Assembly (NCBI GenBank): GCA_041743105.1
Contig: JBGTNI010000107.1
Coordinates: forward strand, 1 to 22,048
Direction of reading: 5' to 3'
From: QHCE01 sp041743105
GTDB taxonomy: Bacteria > Actinomycetota > Actinomycetes > Mycobacteriales > QHCE01
Length of the DNA stretch: 22,048 bases
Below the pieces are notes generated by a model that made no database searches, was not told the DNA's origin, and saw only the letters and a list, made by a program, of their open reading frames with translations. The position numbers and the translations under genes were made by a program. Positions 1 to 9,000 of this stretch are shown here, piece by piece (the first letter of the stretch is position 1; each line of letters starts with the position of its first letter).

Positions 1-3000
1 CCTCGACGTCGGGCGCCTCGCCCTCCGGTGTCGGCGCACCGGCCCGGAACTCGTAGCTACCCTCGGAGTCCACCAGCAGCGCCCCGGTCCACCGCGCGGT
101 GTAGCCCTGCGCGCCGCCGAGCAGCCGACCATCCGAGTTGACGAGGGTGAAACCGTTGCGGACGCTGACAAAACGTTCATGGGCTTGCGTCAGGGTCAGG
201 CCCAGGCTGGGCAGAACCGTAAGAATCTGCACGTTTGCCGCATTCTCCTCCGGTCCGAACGCCGACATCGGCCCACGCACCTCGCGCCAGGCGGTCGGCT
301 CGTCTTCGGGGGCAAGTTCACCAAGCAGCCCGGTTCCGGTGAGGCCGAGCAGAGCAGCGAAGGCACCACCCGACGGCTGGTTCGGCCAGGTCACGACCGG
401 CGGCTCGCCGGAGTCTGACTCCCACGTGGCGGTCGCGCGGTTCTCATCGGCGAACAAGTGTCGCAACAGTGCCCAGGCCAGACCGGAGCCCTCGTCGCTG
501 TCCCGCTCGCTCCACTCGCAGACGTGCCCGGCCAGATGCTCGGCGATCAGCCGGCACCGGGCGTAGCAACGGGCGAACTCACGCTGGAAATAGGCCCAGC
601 GCTTGGCTTCGTCGGGTTCTTGAATGAGCAGTTCCTCAGCCTCGCCGAAGTTGGCGAAAACGAACGCGAAGGGGGCGAGATCGGCTCGCGGTCGGAAGTA
701 CAGCTCACGGACGGCGATCTGCTCCTGTGGTTTGAGTTGACGGATCCGACTGAGTTTCGCGATCACGGCCTCATCGGTCAGCGGCAGCTGAGTCCACAGT
801 TGCTCCGCGGCTAGGTCATAGCGGAACGGGCCGTCCGGCGGAGTGTTCCACATCAACGCGGCGGTGCCGGCCAGCGACAGCCCGGCTCGGTACTGCCGGT
901 TGCCGACCGGAACGGGATACCCACTTGCCTCCAGCATCGAGGGAAAGAAGTGCTCGCCAAGTACGAGCAGCGGATCCGGCGAACCGCTGCTCGGCGCGAA
1001 GCCGAACTCTCCGCGCAGTGTGTTGGAGATCCGGGGCCACGACCATGCCGTGGCGTCTTCTTCGGTCACGTCGACGTCGAGAAGTTTGCGGCGCAGATCC
1101 CACAGTGAGTACCCCATCTCGTCATCGGGCAGGCCCAGCGGCGACCCGAGCGCCTCGTTCTGCGGCTGCAGCGGAAACGGGTCGTCGCCATCGAGGTGGT
1201 CGTCGCTAGTGAACAGGAACAGGATTTCGCCGATGCCGAAGTCGGACGCGTAGATCTTTCCGAGCAACTCGGCGAACCGCAAAGTGTGGGTTGGGTGTGA
1301 GTTCCAGGTGTCGCCCGCGGTGTCGGCGTCGAAGCCGGCCAGCCGGGACAGCGGGTCCAGGTTCTCCAACAACAGCTTGCGGAACTCCGGCGGACGGCAA
1401 CCGCAGCCGTGCCGAGCCTCGGCGAGCCGCTGCACTTGGTCGAGTAGCTCGTCGATGGCCCATTCCCACTTAGCGGCACCCGATCCCACCCACAGCGACA
1501 GTAGGTGAGTTCGGTCGGCCCCGGTGGAGCCCGGCTCCGGTTCACTGCCGTCGGTGAGCGCAAGGCCAAAGTCGTCGCGCAGCATCTGGAAGGCGGCGAG
1601 CTGGCGGATGAAATCTGGATTGATCGAACCGTCGGCCCGGAACAGCTCGAGGACTTCGCAGATGTCGCGGAGTTCGTCGAAGCTATACCCACCGCCAGGC
1701 AGCGCTCGCAAGCTGCGCCAAAGCCGGATGAACACGGCGAGCCGGCGCAATGGCACGGCGACGTCTTCGGGGTCGTCGAACTCGATCCGGTAGTCATCCA
1801 GATCGCAGGGCTCGCAGTCGGGGAAGCACTCCCCTTCACGCCCTTCCCGGCGCCCGTCGCGGCCCCCACCGCCCCTGTTACTGCAGAACTCGACGAACTC
1901 CGAGCGCCACAGCGCCAGGAACTCGCAGTAGGTCAGCCCAGTGCGCGCGAGAAACTCCGGCACCCACACCACGACCCGCGTCCATGGGATATCGCCGACC
2001 GTCTCGGCCGGGAAGCCGTACAGCTCCCACAGCAACAGCTGCTCTGCGAAGTTAGCTGGCTCGGTGGTGGGCGCCGTCGCTATGTCGGTGCCATAGAGCT
2101 GCTCGGCTTCTTCCGGTGTGATGCCGAGGTATTCGCGGGCGAGATCGACGCGCACCGGGTACCGCCACAGGTGCCGCTGGAACTGCTCGGGCTCGTGGGC
2201 CGGATCGAGGACGAGCTCGGTGATGTCCTTGCGGAACCTGCGCATCGTGGCGTATCGACTGGTGCGCAGGTGGCTGAGGTAGGTGCGGTTGATGTCGAGT
2301 GCTTGCGCATAGGGCAGCCCGGGGGCGGTGAAGTCCTTCCGGAGGATGCCATAGGCGTCGGGCTCGGCGACCGGGGTGGCCGGCGTGGAGTGCTCGGGCA
2401 GTGCGGCGAACAGCGTGGCGGGATCGTGCGGATCGTTCAGTGTGTGGCCGCCGAGTTCGGAGCCGTTGGTGTCGTGCACCACTCCGGTGGGGTCGCTGGG
2501 GTGGGTGGCGACGGCTTCCAGGCATTCGTTGACCAGGTCGATCGTGGGTAGCGGGGTGGAAAGGTTCGCTTCGGTCGCGAGCAGCTCGCCGAGCGGTCCA
2601 CGGCGGGCTGCGATCACGTCGGCTAGGGTGCTGAAGTCCCCACCGGGAGTCGGACTCTCGCAACTGGAGTACTCACTGAGGCGGAGCAGCTCGTGCAGGT
2701 ACTCCACCGGGCCGAGCGGCGAAAGGTGCTCCGGCGGCACGCAGTTGACCAAGCAGCCGTCAGAGTTGACCGGCATGAAATCGCCGGCGCCATTGCCGCG
2801 TATAGGTTCGTCGGCCTCACCGTAGATCTGTACGGCGTGCTCGTGGGCTACAGTGCCGGTGAGCGCCTCGGTGAACTCCGCTTGCGACAGCCGGTACACC
2901 TGGTCGCGGCTGGTGAAACCACGCGCGAAGAGCGCCTCCATCACCGAGAAGGCCTTGTCCGCGGTGACTGGCTTAGCCAGCAGGGTGAGTTCGTCGATGG

Positions 3001-4882
3001 TCCGGACCAGCTGTTCCAGCCACTGCTGCGCCTGCTCATCGTCGCCGAACACGTCGACGACGGCGTCGCGCATCCGAGTTTCGTCCCACGGCTCGCCGAA
3101 CTCGAAGTCTGAGCCGGAGCCGGAGAGGTAGCTTTCCACGAACCGGTTGAGCGGATCGCGGGTGAGTTCTGCGAACCGCGGTGGGCCGTCGGGATCCGGG
3201 GCGTCCCGATCGCTTTCTGTGACCTTGAGGATGAAGAACTTGGCCACGTGCCGGACGAACGCGTTCACCCGGTCTTGCGGGCTGCCGGCGACGATGAACG
3301 ACGGGAGCAGGGTGACGTCGATCTGTCCGCTGATCGGATCGATGAACAACGCGCGCCACTGTGCCGGGGGGCGATCGACCAGCTCCGAGGCCTTGGTGAC
3401 GGGGATCGCCTTGATCGCGGCGATCAGCGAATCGTGGCCGGCGGTGAGCGCGCGGAGCACCAGTTCCAGGTGCGCGGCCTGGTCGGCATCGTGGCCGGCG
3501 GCGGACAGGCCAGTCCAGAAGCCGGCGATGTCTTCATTCTTGTGACCGAGCCAGCCTTCGACCAGCGCCTTAACCGGGCCAACCGGGATGGGCGCGGCTG
3601 GGCCGGTCGCCGCACCGAGCGCACGGAGTCGCCTCGCCGCCTGGTTGATGTTCGCGAGCTTGGTCTGGTTGGGTGCCTCGAAGGCGACACCGGCTTGGTC
3701 GGCTTCCTCACCGAGCACGCCGAGTGCGACGGCGGCACGCAGGACGGTACGAGTCTGGTCCCTCGTCGCAAGGATGGCGAGTTCGTAGCGCTTGTCGAAG
3801 GTGACCGCGGTCGGCATGGTCGCGGCCAGCACGTAGAAGTAGGCGGCCGGCACGCCGAACCGGGGTTCGGCCAACCCGTTCAGCTCAGCGAGGATGACCT
3901 TGGCTTCCCGGTAGCGCGCCCCGGTGTTCGGATCGGGCGGTTCCAGCAGGACGGGGAAGTCGAGTCCAGCCCGTTCGGCCTGCCGGCTCCGGCTCTCCGA
4001 GGCGACCGCGGCACTGAGCGCGAGGACGAACCCGGCGAGTCGTTCGGCCTCAGCGTTACCTTTGGCGTAGTAGGCCTGCTGCTCGCCCTCGAACCTTCGG
4101 CGAGCCTGCTCGTGCCCGTCGTTGTCGTTTTTCTTACCGGTGTACATGTCCTCCAGCGATGAGGACCCAGGCAGCGGCAGCGGGCGGAACTTGCGGTTCC
4201 AGACGATCTCGTAGGCGACGTGCCTGGCCTGCTGCGCGGTGAGGCTCGCCAGGATGCTCTGGTTGCCGGGATCGTTGCCAAGCACATCGTTGACGGCGGT
4301 CTTGAGGTCGTCGAAGCGCGGCGGCGTCCCATCGGCGGGGAGCTCGAGGGGGTTTTCGCTGTCCAGCGCGGCCGCGGGTAACGGCAGGAAGAGGCTCGGC
4401 GCAAGACTGGAGAACCGGGCCGGAGGCAGCGGCCCCGTGTGATCTGCCTCCGAAACGTTGAAGTACACCTGACGATGCACGATCTGCTTACCGTTGCGGG
4501 TGATCTCCAGACGCAGGTCGCGACTCACGTGCTCCTTGTGATCCGGTGGAACAGGTGGATCGGGGACCTTGACCACCGCGGTGGCCACCGCCTTAGGTTT
4601 CGGCAGCTGCGGCGGCAGCGGCGGAGACAGTATCGGTTGCGGCGGAACGAAATGCTGCGCGATCTTGGTGTCCGGATGCGGATTCCACGGCTTGCGCGGA
4701 TCCTTCGGATCCTCCGAAACCTCCGGTGCCCTATAGGCCGCGACGCCGACCTCCACGCCCTTGAGTGGCTTGCCTGTCGACAGGTCCCACACCTTGATGC
4801 TGAGCCCGTCTAGGTAACTGGCGAACTCGGCATCCGCGACCGGCTCCACCGGGTGCAGGCGTATTACGATGAACTTGGCCAT
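1..4882 (-). CDS. Toxin-complex subunit TcA-like protein (3' end beyond window)
   Basis: This frame is open from an ATG at 4882 to the left edge, giving 1627 residues with no stop, so the C-terminus is missing. Residues 1-700 begin with a short beta-rich stretch (MAKFIVIRLHP, YLDGLSIKVWDL) and continue into helical sequence. Around 711-735 is the motif LVNCVPPEHLSPLGPVEYLHELLRL, typical of the SpvA/VRP1 region of TcA proteins (quoted in part: LSPLGPVEYLHELLRL). Later come a Cys cluster (C1000, C1019, C1023, C1026), the motif SLWDLRRKLLDVDVTEEDA and, near 1575-1627, a PA14-like start (NGFTLVNSDGRLLGGAQGY). In characterised systems TcA forms a pentameric pre-pore that binds cells and translocates the TcC payload. 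The gene lies 53 bases after the tcBC stop, so the two are almost surely cotranscribed. The family call is strong; target and receptor are unknown. Confidence 0.9.
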   Translation of the reverse strand, partial: MAKFIVIRLHPVEPVADAEFASYLDGLSIKVWDLSTGKPLKGVEVGVAAYRAPEVSEDPKDPRKPWNPHPDTKIAQHFVPPQPILSPPLPPQLPKPKAVATAVVKVPDPPVPPDHKEHVSRDLRLEITRNGKQIVHRQVYFNVSEADHTGPLPPARFSSLAPSLFLPLPAAALDSENPLELPADGTPPRFDDLKTAVNDVLGNDPGNQSILASLTAQQARHVAYEIVWNRKFRPLPLPGSSSLEDMYTGKKNDNDGHEQARRRFEGEQQAYYAKGNAEAERLAGFVLALSAAVASESRSRQAERAGLDFPVLLEPPDPNTGARYREAKVILAELNGLAEPRFGVPAAYFYVLAATMPTAVTFDKRYELAILATRDQTRTVLRAAVALGVLGEEADQAGVAFEAPNQTKLANINQAARRLRALGAATGPAAPIPVGPVKALVEGWLGHKNEDIAGFWTGLSAAGHDADQAAHLELVLRALTAGHDSLIAAIKAIPVTKASELVDRPPAQWRALFIDPISGQIDVTLLPSFIVAGSPQDRVNAFVRHVAKFFILKVTESDRDAPDPDGPPRFAELTRDPLNRFVESYLSGSGSDFEFGEPWDETRMRDAVVDVFGDDEQAQQWLEQLVRTIDELTLLAKPVTADKAFSVMEALFARGFTSRDQVYRLSQAEFTEALTGTVAHEHAVQIYGEADEPIRGNGAGDFMPVNSDGCLVNCVPPEHLSPLGPVEYLHELLRLSEYSSCESPTPGGDFSTLADVIAARRGPLGELLATEANLSTPLPTIDLVNECLEAVATHPSDPTGVVHDTNGSELGGHTLNDPHDPATLFAALPEHSTPATPVAEPDAYGILRKDFTAPGLPYAQALDINRTYLSHLRTSRYATMRRFRKDITELVLDPAHEPEQFQRHLWRYPVRVDLAREYLGITPEEAEQLYGTDIATAPTTEPANFAEQLLLWELYGFPAETVGDIPWTRVVVWVPEFLARTGLTYCEFLALWRSEFVEFCSNRGGGGRDGRREGREGECFPDCEPCDLDDYRIEFDDPEDVAVPLRRLAVFIRLWRSLRALPGGGYSFDELRDICEVLELFRADGSINPDFIRQLAAFQMLRDDFGLALTDGSEPEPGSTGADRTHLLSLWVGSGAAKWEWAIDELLDQVQRLAEARHGCGCRPPEFRKLLLENLDPLSRLAGFDADTAGDTWNSHPTHTLRFAELLGKIYASDFGIGEILFLFTSDDHLDGDDPFPLQPQNEALGSPLGLPDDEMGYSLWDLRRKLLDVDVTEEDATAWSWPRISNTLRGEFGFAPSSGSPDPLLVLGEHFFPSMLEASGYPVPVGNRQYRAGLSLAGTAALMWNTPPDGPFRYDLAAEQLWTQLPLTDEAVIAKLSRIRQLKPQEQIAVRELYFRPRADLAPFAFVFANFGEAEELLIQEPDEAKRWAYFQREFARCYARCRLIAEHLAGHVCEWSERDSDEGSGLAWALLRHLFADENRATATWESDSGEPPVVTWPNQPSGGAFAALLGLTGTGLLGELAPEDEPTAWREVRGPMSAFGPEENAANVQILTVLPSLGLTLTQAHERFVSVRNGFTLVNSDGRLLGGAQGYTARWTGALLVDSEGSYEFRAGAPTPEGEAPDVE

Positions 4883-4886
4883 GGGA

Positions 4887-4893
4887 CCCCTCC
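4887..4893 (-). promoter_or_regulatory. Strong Shine-Dalgarno site of the TcA-like gene
   Basis: On the minus strand the sequence reads GGAGGGG, ending 4 bases before the ATG at 4882 (6 bases from the GGAGG core). It fixes this ATG as the start. It is one of the best ribosome binding sites in the window, so the second gene of the Tc operon should be translated efficiently on its own. Confidence 0.8.
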
Positions 4894-4936
4894 GTAAAAT
4901 CCTGTTGTGACGACCCTTCATCCGGTGATCGCGAGA

Positions 4937-6043
4937 TCACCAGAACTTACTGATGGCATATCCGACCAACCCGGCCGCAGCGCCGACAATCGCTCCAGGT
5001 ACCGCACCGATGCCGCCAACCGGTGCACCGACCAGGGCACCCGCCCCGGCGCCCACCAGTACGGCACTAAGCGCGCCCGATGCCTGGGCCACCTCCGTAC
5101 TGGCACCCGCATTCGTGGCGAGCTGTTCGCCAACATTGCCGGCTAAGCCCCCCGCTACCACACCTATCCCGACGACCGGTACCGCGGCAGCGCCAGTTGC
5201 CAGTGCCCCACCGGTAGCGGTCAGTGCCGTAGCGGTAGTCCCCGTAGCCGTCGCAGCGGCCGAGTACGCATACGCGGAACCAGCGGTGAGGGCGATTTCG
5301 GCCTCGATAACGCCCGGCACAACAGCTCGGGTCAAGCCGCCTAACACGTTGCCGGTCGCATTGATCCCTGTCGACATACGGGCAGCGCCAGACGACGTCG
5401 ACGCGGCTGAGCTCACGCTGCTCGACGGCGCCGGGGAGAACGGCAGATTGAGCTGTTGTGGTTGCGGTCGCGAGGCAGGTAGTGGTCCGGCCGTGCTCGG
5501 CGCCGAGGGCGGTCGGGCCGGCAAACCCGTGCCGAACGGCAGTTCGAGCTGTGGGGAGGCCACTCGGGGTGGGGTCTGCGCGGTGAGCACTCCTTCGCCA
5601 AAAGGTAGGTTGAGCTGTATACCCGGTCCCCCGGAGGGGACCTGCCACTGCTGAAACGCCGGCGACTGAAACCCTTCGGCGAGCGGCGGATGACCGTACA
5701 CTGTCCCCACGGTCGCCGTGAGGTCACGACCTCTGACGCGGGCAAACAAACCAGCCACACGAGCTCTTACACCGGCGGCTCTGTCTACCGACGCACCCTG
5801 GCTGGCATTGCCTGAGGCATCTTGTGCATAGACGAGTTCGGTTTCACCTGCCTTGATCAGCACGAACGGCCGGAACATGTGACCCGCCTCGATCTCACCA
5901 GCGGGGCCGCCCCACATCTGTGCGGCCTTCCTCAAGTTCGCCCGATCAAGGTCGTTGATGCCACGACCGGTAGCTGTCGCGGTCACCGGCTGCCGGTACG
6001 GAGGGCTCTGACTGAACCAGAGTTGCTCTGGTTCGTCGCCCTC
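4937..6043 (-). other. Predicted autocleaved toxic payload of TcB-TcC (residues 2209-2576)
   Basis: In known TcC proteins the RHS-shell aspartyl protease cuts just after a conserved D-x-x-G-L near the end of the RHS core. Here that motif is DASGL, ending at L2208, so the released part would be about 368 residues. It contains an unassigned module (about 2225-2320, with GHMFRPFVL around M2264), a Pro-rich linker with three QL(N/E)LPF motifs (2351-2410) and a Gly/Ala-rich hydrophobic end (2431-2576). I see no ADP-ribosyltransferase, deamidase, glycosyltransferase or HNH motif. The cleavage point is inferred from the family; the payload function is unknown. Confidence 0.6.
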
Positions 6044-9000
6044 AAGGCCGCTGGCATCCACCAGCCGGAGCGGATTCGCGCGCGCGTAGCCATAGAGGTT
6101 CGGCCCGTCGACAAGCCCCGCTGGATCGCAACTCGTCCATCGTCCGAGCCATGGCGCGTAGTACCGAGCGCCGTGATAGCTCAGACCGCTTTCTGCATCG
6201 CGTTCCTTGCCGGTGTAGCGGTAGCGTTTCGGCGTCTCGGTCTGGCTGCGGACGGCCTGGTAGGACGTGCTGCCATACGGGTAGTACTCCTCGTAGGAAA
6301 TGATCTCGGCCGTGGCGTCTAGTTCCAGGCCAGCCGAGCCGAGATGGTTGGTGAGCTGGAACCGGATCAGTAGCTCCGGACCTTCGTCTTCACCCACGGT
6401 GCGGGTTTCGACCATCGCGATGCGTTGCTTGTCGTCCAGCACGTGCAGCGTTTCGCGCTCCAGTGAAATGGCACCGTCACCCGCGTCGTCGCCGCCGAAC
6501 TCACGGTAAACCTCGAATGCGCCGAGGTAGATCCGCTCGGACTTGCGCACCCCACCCTGCCGCTCGGTCACCTTTCGAATGCGCTGCCCGCCAGAGTCGT
6601 AGACGTAGTAGGTGGTCTCCGGCGTTCTACCGTCGTTCATTACCTGCCGCGCGCTGTCACGCAACTGGTCCCGGAAGTCCCACCGCATCAGCGGCAGCTC
6701 GGGCATCGCGGTGATGTTGCCGTGTTCGTCGTATCCGAACGGCTGGAGCGTCTCGTTTTCGCCGGCCGTGGTACCGGTCAGCCGGTTGCTCACCTTGTCC
6801 GGCTCCAGCAGACTCAGCTCGGCGTATCGATAGTTTCGGGTCCAGCCCGGTTGCGCAGGATTGTCGCCCCGGTGAGTCAGCGACATGATGTTGCCGGCCG
6901 CGTCGTAGACATAGCGCTGGACGTATCGTCCGAGCGAGTCGCCGTCGTTAGGGTGGGCGAGCCGAACCCGGGGTGCGTCGTCCTGGCTGACCGGGATCGG
7001 AGCGCCACCCGCTTGGCCAAGGTGCTCGCGGCCGGTGGCCTCAATCAGCCGGTAAATCGCGTCATAGGAGTAGTTGGCGTTTGGGTCCACTCGGCGGTTG
7101 CGGAAGAAGGTGGTTTGCTGGGCCTGATCTTCGATCCGGGTGATGTTCCCGACCGGGTCATAGGTGTAGCCGAGGTCTTGCAGCGCCGTACTGTCACGGG
7201 AAGTCTTGAGTTCAGTCAGCCGGAAGGTAAGCGCGTCGTAGCTATATCTGGTACGGGTGCCGTTGCCGTACTCAATGGACTCCCGCTGGCCGCGCGCGTT
7301 GTAGTCGATGTCGGTGACGAACACCGTGGTCTCATCGGCACCGCGAAGATTCGCGGTCAGTCGTTCGAGGAGGTTCGCTTCGTTGTATACGGGTCGAGCC
7401 ACGCTTCCGTCTGGTGTGGACAGTTCGGTTGGGCGATTGAGCGCGTCGTAACGGGTGTGACTGGTATAGCCTCCTTCCTCAAGCGAAACATCGGCTGTCC
7501 AGTCGAGAACCTGCTTGTATTCCTCCGCCAGTTGACGCCTCGCGTCGAGAAGGTTTCCCCGAAAGTCGTAGGCCTCACTCGTCGCAACGCCGGCTCCATC
7601 CCGCAATCGAAACGTATGGCTGCGCAAGTTGCGGTGTACATCGTCGAGCTGCCCTTCGCCGTACTCGGTGCTCTCCTGCAGCACCTCACCGGGTAGGTCC
7701 CCACCCTGCACATACGCCCGCACCGGACGTCGTAGTTCGTCGTACTCACTACGGATGCGGAAACCTCTGCTGTTCCAGGAGTAAATTGGCTTACCGGCCA
7801 CATCGTTGAGCAGGATGCGCTCACCGGCCTCCATGCTCGACTGCGCCACCCGATCGCCCAACATCGAATAGCCATAACGCATGACACTGCGGCCCAGCGC
7901 ATCGATGACTTCGCGCTCATTGCCTTCGATGTCAGGGTAAATGCGCGTCGAATAGGACTCGGATCGGTTGTCCGCCACATCGAGGAACGTGCGACCGAGG
8001 CTGTCCGCACAGATTCGCCCTGGGGTGGAGGCGTGCGCGGCCGTCTTTTCGGCGGCCACTTGCTCAGCGAGGCCAAGGCCACCTTCGATACGCTGGCTGT
8101 ACCAGCTCCGCCAGTCGCCCAGACCCGCTAGGTAGCGCCGCACGTACCCGCCGGTGTCCGTATCCTCGCGCGGATCGATCAGTACCGTGTCATTGACGTC
8201 CCAGCTCGCCTGGTGCCACGGGTCGAAGACCACCTTCTCCCAGGTGTCGTTGGGGTGCAGAGTGGCCACGGCCCGCTCGACCGGGTCGTAGAAGAGCACC
8301 GAGCTCACGCCCACGATCACGGCGAATTCGAAGCGGTGCGTGAGAGAGAAGAACGGCTCATACTGACGAACCGGCTTGCCCTTGTTGTTGAAGATCGTCC
8401 AGCCGGTGCCGACCCAGCGCGGGCTGATCTCTTCGCCGCCCTCGGCCAACGGACCCGGCTCGGCCTGCACCTTCTGTTGAATCTCGCGCCCGAAGCCGTC
8501 CGAATAAGAAAAACTGTGCTGGATCTTGGTCTGTTCACCGGCGGTGAGGTCGGAAACGTGTGTCTCGCGGGCAAGGGCGGCAACCACCGGGCACGCGGGC
8601 AGGTCCTCATTCCGGGTACGAAAATAGGCGAACAGGTCGTAGACCAGCCGCGTGGTGGCGCCGCCTAACAGGCGGTGCGGCTCCGCCAGAGGATCGCTGA
8701 GGTAGCCTGCCAGCAACTCGTCGTCCGGGTCGGGGTCTAAGCCCTCGAGTGTGTCGCCGAGGTGCTCGCCGGGTTTACCCATCACCGACGTGCCGGCCAC
8801 CATGCCTAACGTGTCGAACGCGGCCTGCGCCCGGTTGCGGTTAGCATCCATTACCAGCCACGGTTGCAGCACGCGGTAGTCGTTTCCGTTGCGCACCAAG
8901 CGGTCGTCGGAGTCACGCTCACCGGAGGTGATCAGGTTGCCGACGGCGTCCCGCAGCTGCTGGGTCAGCAGGTCGTAACGGTCGTAGCTCACACTCGTGA

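Noticed and set aside
1066..1869. 267-codon minus-strand frame overlapping the TcA-like gene
   Set aside because: Different frame from the one giving TcA motifs; Ser/Arg/Thr-rich shadow composition.
1505..2551. 348-codon plus-strand open frame
   Set aside because: It lies antisense inside the TcA-like gene, whose translation shows clear family motifs. High GC makes long antisense frames common.
3248..4162. 304-codon plus-strand open frame
   Set aside because: Antisense to the TcA-like gene; no recognisable domain or ribosome binding site.
6722..7696. 324-codon plus-strand open frame
   Set aside because: Antisense to the RHS repeats of tcBC; composition is that of a shadow frame.
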